Of a stretch of DNA of 46,050 nt, positions 7,653 through 15,893 are shown in pieces. Position numbers and translations under genes: made by a program. This DNA is from VGJW01 sp035285595. GTDB lineage: Bacteria; Cyanobacteriota; Sericytochromatia; S15B-MN24; VGJW01. The notes under the pieces are model-generated. The model did not search any database. It was not told the DNA's origin and was given only the letters and a program-made list of their open reading frames with translations. The DNA lies in contig JAYKGV010000036.1 in assembly GCA_035285595.1 (NCBI GenBank), forward strand, positions 1 to 46,050. The letters run 5' to 3'. The stretch's first letter is position 1. Each line of letters starts with the position of its first letter.

Positions 7653-8897
7653 ATGAACGTAGCCATGGAAAGCTTGAACCGCTTGCGACAAGCCTTTGCA
7701 GGCTCTTCTCCAATGGCGATGCAACCCCTGCGGTCCACGACAGGATACGAAGCCCAGCCCTCCCCCGCGACCACGGTGCGTGACACGACTTCGGCTGCCG
7801 CCGGCAGGACCGCACTGAAGGCCACGCAAGAGGCAACCGCTGAAGAGCTGCGACGCTTGCTAAGCCAACCGGTCCGACAGGTGCCGACCCACGAGGCCAC
7901 GGTGCTGCAGGACCTCCAGGACGTGACCTGGAGGGTCATCCCTGGTTCACCTGCGGCCGCGCCCTTCGAGCAGGCCACCCGCAACCAGGCACCGGCCGAG
8001 GCCCGTGCGCTCGAGCGACTTTCTGATTCCCAGCGAGAGGCCTACGGCCGGCTCGCCCAGGCCGTGCAGGAAGATCCGATTGCCCGCCAAGCCGTGCAGG
8101 TCCTGCTGCTGACCGACGCCTTGACCACGCAGCAGACCATGGATCGCTCTCTTACCCTGCTCGAGGGCCTGGGCCATCTGGCGACGGACGCGCCCCTCGC
8201 GGAAGGCCTGCCGCGTGCGTTGCTCCTCGAGCAGTTGGTGCGCGAACTGGCGACACCCTCCGCGATCTCGCAGAAGAGCAAGGGAACCTGCACGGTGACC
8301 TCACTGCAGATGCTGATGAGCGAGCGGATGCCTGCGGAAGTGACCCGACTGGTCACCGGTCTCGCGTCACCGGAAGGCACGGTCAAACTGCAGGACGGCA
8401 GCAGCTTCACGCGCGAGGAGGGCACGCTCCAGGAGGACGGAAGTCGCCGTTCCGTGCCCAGTCGCCTGCTGCAACCGGCCATGATGGAGGCCGCTCGTCC
8501 CAAGGATTACGACAACGCGACAGACCGATTCGAGGATGGCCGGAGTGGTCTGATGGATGGCCAGCTCGGTGCCCTGGCCTCGGCCATGACGGGCCTTGAG
8601 GCCATCGTGTCGACCGTACCAGGCGAGGCGGCGGGTACCTATCCGGCCAAGGAATGGGATCGCGTCGTGCGCGAGGACCTCCTGCGGGGCAAACCTGTCT
8701 TTGTCGGACTGGAGCTGGATATCCCGGACAAGGCGACAGGCTCCGTATCCCGGGGGGGGCACATGTTCCTCGTGACAGGTGCAGATGCCCAGCACGTTCA
8801 TCTCGTCAATCCCTGGGGCCAGGAAGAACGGATGGAAAAGGACGACCTTCTAGGTCGGGTGAGTGCAGTTATCGTCATGGAGGAGCCTGTTCGCTGA
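7653..8897 (+). CDS. papain/C39-like cysteine peptidase candidate A, no signal peptide
   Basis: A 414-residue protein. A disordered Ser/Thr/Pro/Ala-rich N-terminus (to about 65) and a helical region lead to a papain-like core. The presumed catalytic residues are Cys213 in KGTCTVTSLQ, His370 in GGHMFLVTGA and Asn386 in LVNPWGQEERM, the order of the papain-like clan. Between them lies LLQPAMMEAAR (272-282), a segment shared with the two paralogues at 10794-12017 and 12295-13506. No Sec signal is present although such enzymes usually act outside the cytoplasm. A GGGAGG ribosome site precedes the ATG. The target is unknown. Confidence 0.75.
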   Translation: MNVAMESLNRLRQAFAGSSPMAMQPLRSTTGYEAQPSPATTVRDTTSAAAGRTALKATQEATAEELRRLLSQPVRQVPTHEATVLQDLQDVTWRVIPGSPAAAPFEQATRNQAPAEARALERLSDSQREAYGRLAQAVQEDPIARQAVQVLLLTDALTTQQTMDRSLTLLEGLGHLATDAPLAEGLPRALLLEQLVRELATPSAISQKSKGTCTVTSLQMLMSERMPAEVTRLVTGLASPEGTVKLQDGSSFTREEGTLQEDGSRRSVPSRLLQPAMMEAARPKDYDNATDRFEDGRSGLMDGQLGALASAMTGLEAIVSTVPGEAAGTYPAKEWDRVVREDLLRGKPVFVGLELDIPDKATGSVSRGGHMFLVTGADAQHVHLVNPWGQEERMEKDDLLGRVSAVIVMEEPVR

Positions 8898-8999
8898 CCC
8901 CGCACGGACGGGATCCCGACTCCCTGCAGGGGACGCTCTGTTCAACAGCCCGTGACGACGCCTCCGGGGCGGCCGTAAACTGCAAGGAGCGGCCTCCCG

Positions 9000-9836
9000 T
9001 TGCCCCCCCCCGACCCCTCGCCTCGAGACCCCATGCTGGATTCGACACCGATCAACCCGGCCACGCCCGCTGATACGCCGGAAGGTCTGGATGGCGGGAG
9101 CACCGACGATGCTCTCGTGGGAAGCTGGCGCATCCTGCAGCCCCGCAAGGGTCATCGCTGGTCGACGGACGACCTGTTATGCGCCTGGTTCGCCCGTGAC
9201 ACGATGACGCGACTGCAGCGCACGCCGGATCGAGCGCTGGACTTGGGCTGCGGGCTGGCCTCCGTGGCGCTCATGCTGGCCTGGTGCTGGCCCGAGCTGA
9301 TGGTGACGGGGCTAGAGAAGCAGCCACATCGTCTGGACCTCGCGCGACGTTCGGTCGCACGCAACGGCTGCGGGCCTCGCGTGCACCTGTGGCTCGGCGA
9401 CGTGGCAGAAGCCCCAATGGTCTTCTGGGACCAGCCTCGATGGCCCTTGGTCACCGCCACCCCGCCTTATTGGCCTCCAGCCACCGGCACCCACACAACC
9501 GACGACAAGGCCCGCTGCCGTTTCGACCTGCTGGGCGACGTGGAGACCTATGCCCGGGTCGTGCCGGCCTTGCTGGCGCCGGACGGCATCTTCGTCATGG
9601 TCTACGACGGCCGTCAGCGCGAGCGTCTGGCCCGGGCGACCTTGGGCCTCGTGCCCCTGCGCAAGCGAGCCGTGATTGCAAGGGAGGGAGATCCGCCCCT
9701 GTTGGTCCTTGGAGCGTGGGGCTTGATCGGACCGGGCGATCTTCAGGAAGAACCGCCTCTGCTGCTGCGCCACCGGGACGGCCGGCGCAGCGACGCCTTC
9801 CGGGCGCTAAGGACCGAGATGGGCATGCCGGCGTAA
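9000..9836 (+). CDS. TrmN6-like N6-adenine methyltransferase family protein with altered motif IV
   Basis: A SAM-dependent methyltransferase fold of the tRNA1(Val)-A37 N6-methyltransferase type. LQPRKGHRWSTDDLLCAWF (47-65) is the family's opening, DLGCGLASVALML (81-93) binds SAM and TGLEKQPHRLDLARRS is motif II. The N-P-P-Y catalytic motif IV reads TPPY here (T154-Y157), so the catalytic Asn is replaced by Thr. The substrate may therefore differ or activity may be lost. TTG at 9000 is preceded by AAGGAG; ATG at 9033 lacks a ribosome site but would still contain the domain. Confidence 0.75.
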   Translation: MPPPDPSPRDPMLDSTPINPATPADTPEGLDGGSTDDALVGSWRILQPRKGHRWSTDDLLCAWFARDTMTRLQRTPDRALDLGCGLASVALMLAWCWPELMVTGLEKQPHRLDLARRSVARNGCGPRVHLWLGDVAEAPMVFWDQPRWPLVTATPPYWPPATGTHTTDDKARCRFDLLGDVETYARVVPALLAPDGIFVMVYDGRQRERLARATLGLVPLRKRAVIAREGDPPLLVLGAWGLIGPGDLQEEPPLLLRHRDGRRSDAFRALRTEMGMPA

Positions 9837-10109
9837 GGACACGGACCACAGGGACGAGGAGGAGCCCCGCGTACGCCATCTGCCGCTCTTGGCGGCCCTG
9901 TACCTCCACGATGGGCATCGCTCTCGCCCTTTCAGACCTTGCGCACCGGCGGAGGACGACACGGGTGAGACAGCTGGCAGCCTTCCTCCGTCTGGCCCGC
10001 CTCGCCCCGGGGGAGGCGCCTCCGGCTCCGGAGACCCTCCGCATGGTCCCTGCGTCACAAGAGTCGCCCCGGCCGTGACCACCTGCCCCACCAAGGGTAC
10101 ATCTGGGCC

Positions 10110-10784
10110 ATGAGCACGATCGTCGACACCGCGACTCAGCGCTTCCGCGCCGCCTTGGTCCACGCGGCCGAATTGCACAAGGATCAGACGCGAAAGGGCA
10201 CATCCGTACCCTACGTCAGCCACTTGCTGGCCGTGGCCGCTCTCGTGCTGGAGGACGGGGGTTCCAAGGACGAGGCCATCGCGGCCCTGCTGCACGATGG
10301 ACCGGAGGATCAAGGAGGAGAAGCCGTCCTTGAGGACATCCGGACCAAGTTCGGACCCTTGGTCGCCGAGATCGTCGAAGCCTGCTCGGACAGCTTCGAG
10401 ATACCCAAGCCGGCGTGGCGTCCCCGCAAGGAGCGACACATCGCCCACCTCTTGGAGCTGGCCCGCGGCGAAGGAGCCCTGCGGCATGCCAAAGCTGGCC
10501 AGCTCGTCCGGGTGGTACTGGCCGACAAGCTGTCCAACCTTCGTTCCATCCGGGCGGACCATCTGGTGATGGGGGAGCGCAGCTGGGGCCGTTTCAACGG
10601 CGGACGCTACGACACGTTGTGGTATCTGCGGCAAATCTGCTTGCTTTTGGGGCCGCTGGCCCCCCGCGACGCCGAGGGCCGCCCCAACCGCCTCGCCGAG
10701 ATTTACCGGCGTGAACTGCACGAGTTCCACGCTCGGGTTCTGGGACCCAAGGCCCCGGCCACGCGGGAACTCGCGCTCGACTGA
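10110..10784 (+). CDS. HD-domain hydrolase related to RelA/SpoT (p)ppGpp hydrolase
   Basis: A 224-residue single-domain protein. The metal ligands of the SpoT/MESH1-type HD site are visible: His38 in PYVSHL, His62-Asp63 in ALLHDGPED with the ED pair at 66-67, and Asp in LADKLSNLRSI. There is no synthetase, TGS or ACT domain, so any alarmone activity would be hydrolysis only (small alarmone hydrolase type), though other nucleotides are possible. The ATG is preceded by TACATCT rather than a good ribosome site. It converges on the cysteine-peptidase-like gene, ending 9 nt from it. Confidence 0.82.
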   Translation: MSTIVDTATQRFRAALVHAAELHKDQTRKGTSVPYVSHLLAVAALVLEDGGSKDEAIAALLHDGPEDQGGEAVLEDIRTKFGPLVAEIVEACSDSFEIPKPAWRPRKERHIAHLLELARGEGALRHAKAGQLVRVVLADKLSNLRSIRADHLVMGERSWGRFNGGRYDTLWYLRQICLLLGPLAPRDAEGRPNRLAEIYRRELHEFHARVLGPKAPATRELALD

Positions 10785-10793
10785 TGCCAGACG

Positions 10794-12017
10794 TCACATC
10801 TGACTCAGCTCGTTCCCGAGGCTGGCTGGCAGGGTGACATGCACGACGTTCTTGAAGAAATCCTTGGCAGGCATCTGGACTTCACCGACCATAGGGTCGT
10901 GGTAGGTCACGTTCAGAAAGGCCGGAGCACCCCTGCTGACGAAGAACGAACCGAAGCTCGGGGAAATGTCGAGTACCTGCACGGCGTGACCGGTCCCGCC
11001 CAGGCCGCCACCTTGGAGGCCGACAGCCACGGGTCCGACCTGCAAGGCTGCGGCCACTTGCCGGCTCAGGCTGCGGCGCTGACCATCGGACCGGACGTCG
11101 ACGGGTGTCTGGTTGCCTGGAACCATGGCCCTCATCAGCCCGCCATACTGCTCGGGAGTCAGCGCCTCTCCACCACCTTCCCCACCCGCGAATCGACGTA
11201 CCGCGCGGCCATAGTAGCCGCCACCGAACCTGCGTGTCGGCCCAAAGCGCAATCCGCCGAAATCACCCTCGCCACCCTTGGCCGGCCACTCTGCTCGGGC
11301 CATGCTGGCCATCGCGGGCTGAAAGAGATCTTCGGTGAGCGAGCGACCCACCTTGAGGTCGCCGAACCCCTTGCCTTCAAACTTGAGGACCTTGCCTCCG
11401 GCCGTCTCCGTCTGGCCCTTGATGGCCAGCTCCTTGCCCATGCGAAGGTATTCGCCCGGAGACGTCCGTGCCAATGCCGCCTGAGCGGTGGCCGGACCGC
11501 AGGTCAAGGTGTTACGGCCTTGGCGGATGCGATGAGGCATATCCAGATCCTTGATTATCTGAAGCTTAAGCTTCAGCAGGGAGCCTCCCTTGTGGTCCGC
11601 CCTCTGGCCGAGAGGACGGAAGGCCTCCGGAATCCGGACGTTTTCGCCCTTTCGCTGAGCCTCGATCAACCCGTCCAATTCCTTCAGATGGTCGCGGACG
11701 GTCACGCCGTTCTTATCCTTCTGGTCCAAGACACCCCGCTTGTCGAGGCGATCCATCATCTTGCCGGCGACCTTCTCGGTGATTTGGTCCACCGAGTGCT
11801 TGCCCTTCTTCAAGAGCGTGGAAGCTTGCAATCCAGCCAGCGCGACTTTGTCAATCCGCCTATCGTAGCGGTCTCTCTGCATCGAGAACAACGAGAAAGC
11901 ACTGGAGCCAAGACCGGCACGCTTCTTGGGCATCTGGACCGGCGTCTCTCCCGAGGCCCAGCTTTTAGGCTTGGACAAAGAAGCCGTCTGGGCCTTGGCT
12001 TGGATCTTTTCGCTCAC
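10794..12017 (-). CDS. papain/C39-like cysteine peptidase candidate B (tandem paralogue)
   Basis: A 407-residue paralogue of the next gene. A basic, Ser/Lys-rich N-terminus (to about 45) and a helical region lead to the core: Cys173 in TLTCGPATAQ, His344 in GTGHAVQVLD and Asp374 in TYHDPMVGEV. LFQPAMASMAR (231-241) is the segment shared with candidate A. A Gly/Arg-rich stretch follows (GGEGDFGGLRFGPTRRFGG). I chose the GTG at 12017 because it aligns with the ATG of the paralogue (SEKIQAKAQ versus SKEVRSRSA); an upstream TTG at 12083 is possible. No signal peptide or immunity-like neighbour is seen. The gap up to the paralogue (12018-12294) holds nothing I recognise. Confidence 0.75.
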   Translation of the reverse strand: MSEKIQAKAQTASLSKPKSWASGETPVQMPKKRAGLGSSAFSLFSMQRDRYDRRIDKVALAGLQASTLLKKGKHSVDQITEKVAGKMMDRLDKRGVLDQKDKNGVTVRDHLKELDGLIEAQRKGENVRIPEAFRPLGQRADHKGGSLLKLKLQIIKDLDMPHRIRQGRNTLTCGPATAQAALARTSPGEYLRMGKELAIKGQTETAGGKVLKFEGKGFGDLKVGRSLTEDLFQPAMASMARAEWPAKGGEGDFGGLRFGPTRRFGGGYYGRAVRRFAGGEGGGEALTPEQYGGLMRAMVPGNQTPVDVRSDGQRRSLSRQVAAALQVGPVAVGLQGGGLGGTGHAVQVLDISPSFGSFFVSRGAPAFLNVTYHDPMVGEVQMPAKDFFKNVVHVTLPASLGNELSQM

Positions 12018-12294
12018 GCCATTTGAGTACCCGCTTTTATTGCCCAGTCTCCAGGCATGTCTTGTGCTTATAAGGTTCCGCAAACTCTCTTAAAGAACTC
12101 CGAGTACTGCGGCAAACCTTGGCCCGGGCTCCAACGCCACCTGTCCGGTGTCACGGGCACGGGAATCCGGGGGGAAACTCGAGACAGACCGTCGGATGTC
12201 TCAGGCATCGCCAGGAAGGTACCGGGAAAGTCCGCTACGGTTTCGCAGGCCCGAGGCATGTCTCTGCCCGGAACACGCAAGGGTTCAGAGGCCG

Positions 12295-13506
12295 TCAGGC
12301 CCGCTGCAGCTCATCCCCGAGCCTGCCAGGCAAGGTGACATGCACGACCTTCGAGAAGAATTCCTTGGCCGACATCTGGACTTCGCCGACCATCGGGTCA
12401 TGGTAGGTCACGTTCTGATAGACAGGAGCGCCCTTACTGACAAACGAACTGAAGCTCGGGGAAATGTCGAGCACCTGCACGGCGTGACCGGTCGAAGAAC
12501 CTTTGCCCGCAAGGCCCACGGGCACGGGGCCCGACTGCAAGGCGGCCGCTACTTGCCGACTCAGGCTGCGTCTCTGCCCTTCGGATATGATGTCGACGGC
12601 GGTCTGATTCCCCGGAATGATGGTCGCCATCAATCCGCCGTACTGTCGTGGCGTCAAGGCCTCGCCCTTGCCTTCATCACCCGCGAACCGCCTTACGTTC
12701 CGGCTGAAGCTTGCCCCCCCGAACCTGCGGGTAGGACCGAAGCGCAATCCGCCGAAATCACCTTCGCCACCCTTGGCCGGCCACTCCCGGCGGGCCAGAT
12801 CCACCATGGCTGGCTGCAGCAAATCTTCGGTGGCCGTACGGCCATCCCGTGTGTCCTCGAATCCGCGGCGGTCAATCTTGAACGTCTTGCCACCCGCCTC
12901 TGTCTGGCCTTTCGTGGCAAGGTCCTTGACCATTCGGACATACTCCGCCGGGGCCGTGCGGGCCAGCGCCGATTGCGCGGTGGCCGGGCCGCACGTCAAG
13001 GTCTCGCGCCCTTGGCGGATACGCCGGGGCATCGCGAGGTCCTTGATGATTTGCAGTTTGAGATGCATCATCGAGGCTCCCTTGGCGTCCGCCTGCTGTC
13101 CGCCCGGACGGAACGCCGAAGGTATCCGGACATTCTCGCCCCGCCGCTGAGCTTCGATCAGCCTGTCCAGATCCTTGAAGTGGTCCCGAGTGCTGACCCC
13201 GTTCTTGTCCTGCTGATCGAGCAAACCCTTCCGATCGAGCTTGTCCAGCCACTTGCCGGCCAGCTCCTCGGTGATCCCGGCGACGGAGCGCTTGCCCTCC
13301 TCCAAGTCCTGCGCCGCCTGCTTCAGCCTCTTGGAACCGATGGCATCGCGACGATCGTAGAGGTCTTTCCCCAGGGATGAGGTCGAAGCGGAAGAGGGCT
13401 TCCCTTCCTGATCATCCTTGGCACGACGGTTCCGCGTCTCGGCCGAGCGACGTCCAACAGGGGGCATGGCACTCGTGGCCGACCTCGAGCGAACTTCCTT
13501 GGACAT
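12295..13506 (-). CDS. papain/C39-like cysteine peptidase candidate C (tandem paralogue)
   Basis: A 403-residue protein nearly colinear with candidate B. The presumed triad is Cys172 in TLTCGPATAQ, His341 in TGHAVQVLD and Asp370 in TYHDPMVGEV. LLQPAMVDLAR (229-239) and the GGEGDFGGLRFGPTRRFGG stretch are shared. The two differ mainly in the basic, disordered first 60 residues. The arrangement points to a local tandem duplication. The chosen ATG gives MSKEVRSRSA; an in-frame ATG ten codons upstream exists. As in the other copies there is no signal peptide, although the fold is one usually used on extracellular or transported substrates. Confidence 0.77.
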   Translation of the reverse strand: MSKEVRSRSATSAMPPVGRRSAETRNRRAKDDQEGKPSSASTSSLGKDLYDRRDAIGSKRLKQAAQDLEEGKRSVAGITEELAGKWLDKLDRKGLLDQQDKNGVSTRDHFKDLDRLIEAQRRGENVRIPSAFRPGGQQADAKGASMMHLKLQIIKDLAMPRRIRQGRETLTCGPATAQSALARTAPAEYVRMVKDLATKGQTEAGGKTFKIDRRGFEDTRDGRTATEDLLQPAMVDLARREWPAKGGEGDFGGLRFGPTRRFGGASFSRNVRRFAGDEGKGEALTPRQYGGLMATIIPGNQTAVDIISEGQRRSLSRQVAAALQSGPVPVGLAGKGSSTGHAVQVLDISPSFSSFVSKGAPVYQNVTYHDPMVGEVQMSAKEFFSKVVHVTLPGRLGDELQRA

Positions 13507-13576
13507 ACCGTGTCCATGCACGCCCTGATAAGACACCCTGCTTTCCGTGTTGCATCCTTATTGATGTCGAAAACCT

Positions 13577-14269
13577 TTATTCAAAAAGTCCCAGCTGCCC
13601 TCCTGATGAATTCTCCTCGGGCCCCAGCAGGCACTCCGGCCCCTCGAAGCCTGCCCGATGCACGGCCTTGCCGACCCTGCGCGGTTGCACCCATCCGTCC
13701 GGTGCAGCCCTGACGCATCGAAGCACCCGAGCCGGCTCCGTCATCTCCGGGTCCAACCAAGCTTCCCAAACATCAGGCGAAAGCCATACCGGCATGCGGT
13801 GATGAATCTCCGCCAACCTGCCCGTGGCTGCGGTCGTCAGGAAGGTCACCGTCTCGCGCCGGGCAGTTCCCTCCCCCCACACCTCCCACAGGCCGGCGAA
13901 AGCCACGGGCTCCCCGTCGACGGGCTCCATCACCCAAGCCTGCTTCTGCCTGCCCTCACCCGTCCACTCGTACCATGCGGACGCCGGCACGAGGCAACGC
14001 CTTCGTCGCAACGCCTCGCGAAAAGTCGGCTTCTCCGCCACGGTCTCGATACGCGCATTGATCGGCCCCGGCTTGAACTCGCGGGCCCAGAACGGGACCA
14101 GACCCCACGTCGCCACGACCCAGGCCCTAAGGTTTCCCTCCCGGCGCACCAGCCCGATGCCCTGCGCGGGAGCGATGTTCCACCGAGGCCCCGTATTCTC
14201 CGGCACCGTCGTCCCGAAGACCTCGACGAGGCGCCGAGGTGGAGTCAGGAGGACATATCGACCGCACAT
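13577..14269 (-). CDS. YedK/HMCES-type SOS response-associated peptidase
   Basis: This family shields abasic sites in single-stranded DNA by forming a thiazolidine crosslink through Cys2. The 230-residue protein has all hallmarks: MCGRY at the N-terminus, RWNIAPAQ, TWGLVPFW, INARIETVAEKPTFREA, RCLVPASAWYEW and HHRMPVWL with its catalytic His. The start is fixed because Cys2 must be exposed after Met removal. No LexA-like box is evident upstream. Its ATG abuts the divergent phosphatase gene. Confidence 0.95.
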   Translation of the reverse strand: MCGRYVLLTPPRRLVEVFGTTVPENTGPRWNIAPAQGIGLVRREGNLRAWVVATWGLVPFWAREFKPGPINARIETVAEKPTFREALRRRRCLVPASAWYEWTGEGRQKQAWVMEPVDGEPVAFAGLWEVWGEGTARRETVTFLTTAATGRLAEIHHRMPVWLSPDVWEAWLDPEMTEPARVLRCVRAAPDGWVQPRRVGKAVHRAGFEGPECLLGPEENSSGGQLGLFE

Positions 14270-14309
14270 GACTGGGCAAGGCTACCATGTAGTGAGGAAC
14301 CCCCATCCC

Positions 14310-15893
14310 ATGCTCGATCTTTTGCACGGCCTCGCCACCGGCGATCTCACGGACCGCTCGGCGGTGCTCTGGACCTGGGTGGCCGCCACGGGCACGGTGC
14401 GCATCGAGTTGCAACGGGAGCAAGGACAGGACTCCCCGCCGGTGCGCCTCCTCGAACCTTCAGGAAGCGGCCCCCGCAAGTGGCTGCTGCAGGACCTCGA
14501 ACCGGCCACCGCCTATCGCGTGCGCGTAACCACCGCAGAAGGCCGCAAGGGAGAGGGGCACTTCCGCACCTTGCCTTCACCAGAGGCATCTGTCCCTATT
14601 CGTTTCGGCGTCACGGGAGACTGGAGCCAGGATCTCCAGCCCTATGTCGCGATCGCCGACGTGCCCCGCCGCGATCTGGCCTTCATGGTGGCGCTAGGCG
14701 ATACCGTCTATGGTGATGCCCCCTCCTTGACAACGTTCAAGGATGCCGAAACCTACACGGATTACGTCGGCCGTCACCGCGAGAGCCTGACGCCGCGCCA
14801 CGGCCGGGACACCTGGCAGGCGGTCCGGGCCAGCACGGGCACATTCGCCATGATCGACGATCACGAGGTCTTCAACGACTTCGCCGGCGGTGCATGGATC
14901 CGAGAAGACGGCCGCACGATCAGGATGGCCCGGGGACGCAGGTATCGCGCGGGGGTCAGCGCCTTCGAGGACATGATGCCGCTATGGCCGGAACGATGGG
15001 AGCCCGGTAGCGCCGGTGAGATCGCGGGCCTGCCCCGGCTGTACCGGCAACGTCGACTTGGCAAGGACGCCATGTTGGCCATGGTGGATGGCCGGACCTT
15101 CCGGACGGCGCCGGTGGCCAAGGTCAAGACCTTCGATCCCCTTGGCTGGGCCGGCTACCTGCTGCAGGCCGGGCGCCCCGGCCGCACGATGCTGGGCGAA
15201 GCCCAGATGGCACGGCTGCGCGAGGATCTGCTTGTCGCAGAGCGCGACGGTGTGCACTGGAAGTTTGTCCTCGTGCCCGTCCCGGTCCAGAACCTGGGCC
15301 TTATCGGCGCCGGCGACCGCTACGAAGGTTGGCCCGAGGAGCGCCTCGACCTGCTTCGCTTCCTGCGGGACGCCCGCATCCGGCATGTCGTCTTCATCGG
15401 GGCCGATCACCACGGTACGCTCGTCAACGAGGTGGACGGCGCACGTCAACTGGGCTCCCTACCCCCGGAGCTGACCCCGATCGAGATCCTGACGGGCCCT
15501 GCGGGCGTCGATCACCTGCTCGGCGAGCGACTGCTCCATACCGCGAAGGTCGCCGGATTCCTCGGACAGAGCGTGCAGCAGCGACTGCAGCGGGCGTCCA
15601 TGCGCACCAAGGACGAGCTGATGCTTCAGCTCATCGACATGCAGCTGCGGGCGCAAGGACTCGACCCCATAGGCCTTGACCCTGCCTTGGGACGGCTCGA
15701 GTCCGGGACATGGGGACTCGGGCACAGCTATACGTGGACCGAGTTTGATGTCGCAGGTCCACGGCTCACCGTGACCGTCCGAGGCGTGGCTCGCTACACC
15801 GCGGAGGCCATGACCCGGGCCCCCGACTCTCTGGTGCAGCAGGAACCACGGATCCTCGCACGGTTCACGATCGGAGACCCAGGCGCTCGGTAG
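14310..15893 (+). CDS. PhoD-like alkaline phosphatase D family protein, no Tat signal
   Basis: A 527-residue metallophosphoesterase. It has an N-terminal fibronectin-like domain (LHGLATGDLTDRSAVLWTW to about 90), then the catalytic domain with VTGDWSQD (Asp104), ALGDTVYGD (Asp131), IDDHEVFND (Asp183, Asp184, His185) and FIGADHHGT. Classical PhoD enzymes carry a Tat signal and act outside, but none is seen here, so it may be cytoplasmic or leave by another route. ATG at 14268 would add 14 residues but overlaps the divergent gene's start. The end overlaps purB by 29 nt. Confidence 0.85.
   Translation: MLDLLHGLATGDLTDRSAVLWTWVAATGTVRIELQREQGQDSPPVRLLEPSGSGPRKWLLQDLEPATAYRVRVTTAEGRKGEGHFRTLPSPEASVPIRFGVTGDWSQDLQPYVAIADVPRRDLAFMVALGDTVYGDAPSLTTFKDAETYTDYVGRHRESLTPRHGRDTWQAVRASTGTFAMIDDHEVFNDFAGGAWIREDGRTIRMARGRRYRAGVSAFEDMMPLWPERWEPGSAGEIAGLPRLYRQRRLGKDAMLAMVDGRTFRTAPVAKVKTFDPLGWAGYLLQAGRPGRTMLGEAQMARLREDLLVAERDGVHWKFVLVPVPVQNLGLIGAGDRYEGWPEERLDLLRFLRDARIRHVVFIGADHHGTLVNEVDGARQLGSLPPELTPIEILTGPAGVDHLLGERLLHTAKVAGFLGQSVQQRLQRASMRTKDELMLQLIDMQLRAQGLDPIGLDPALGRLESGTWGLGHSYTWTEFDVAGPRLTVTVRGVARYTAEAMTRAPDSLVQQEPRILARFTIGDPGAR

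Noticed and set aside
9837..10109. Extra gene between the methyltransferase and the HD protein
   Set aside because: Open frames on both strands are Arg/Pro/Ser-rich shadows without a ribosome site or recognisable domain.
10794..13506. Toxin-immunity pair
   Set aside because: Both genes are paralogous peptidase candidates. There is no small immunity-like gene between or beside them.
13824..14309. N-terminal extension of the PhoD-like gene
   Set aside because: This part is antisense to the YedK/HMCES gene, whose Cys2 start is fixed. The phosphatase domain starts after 14310.
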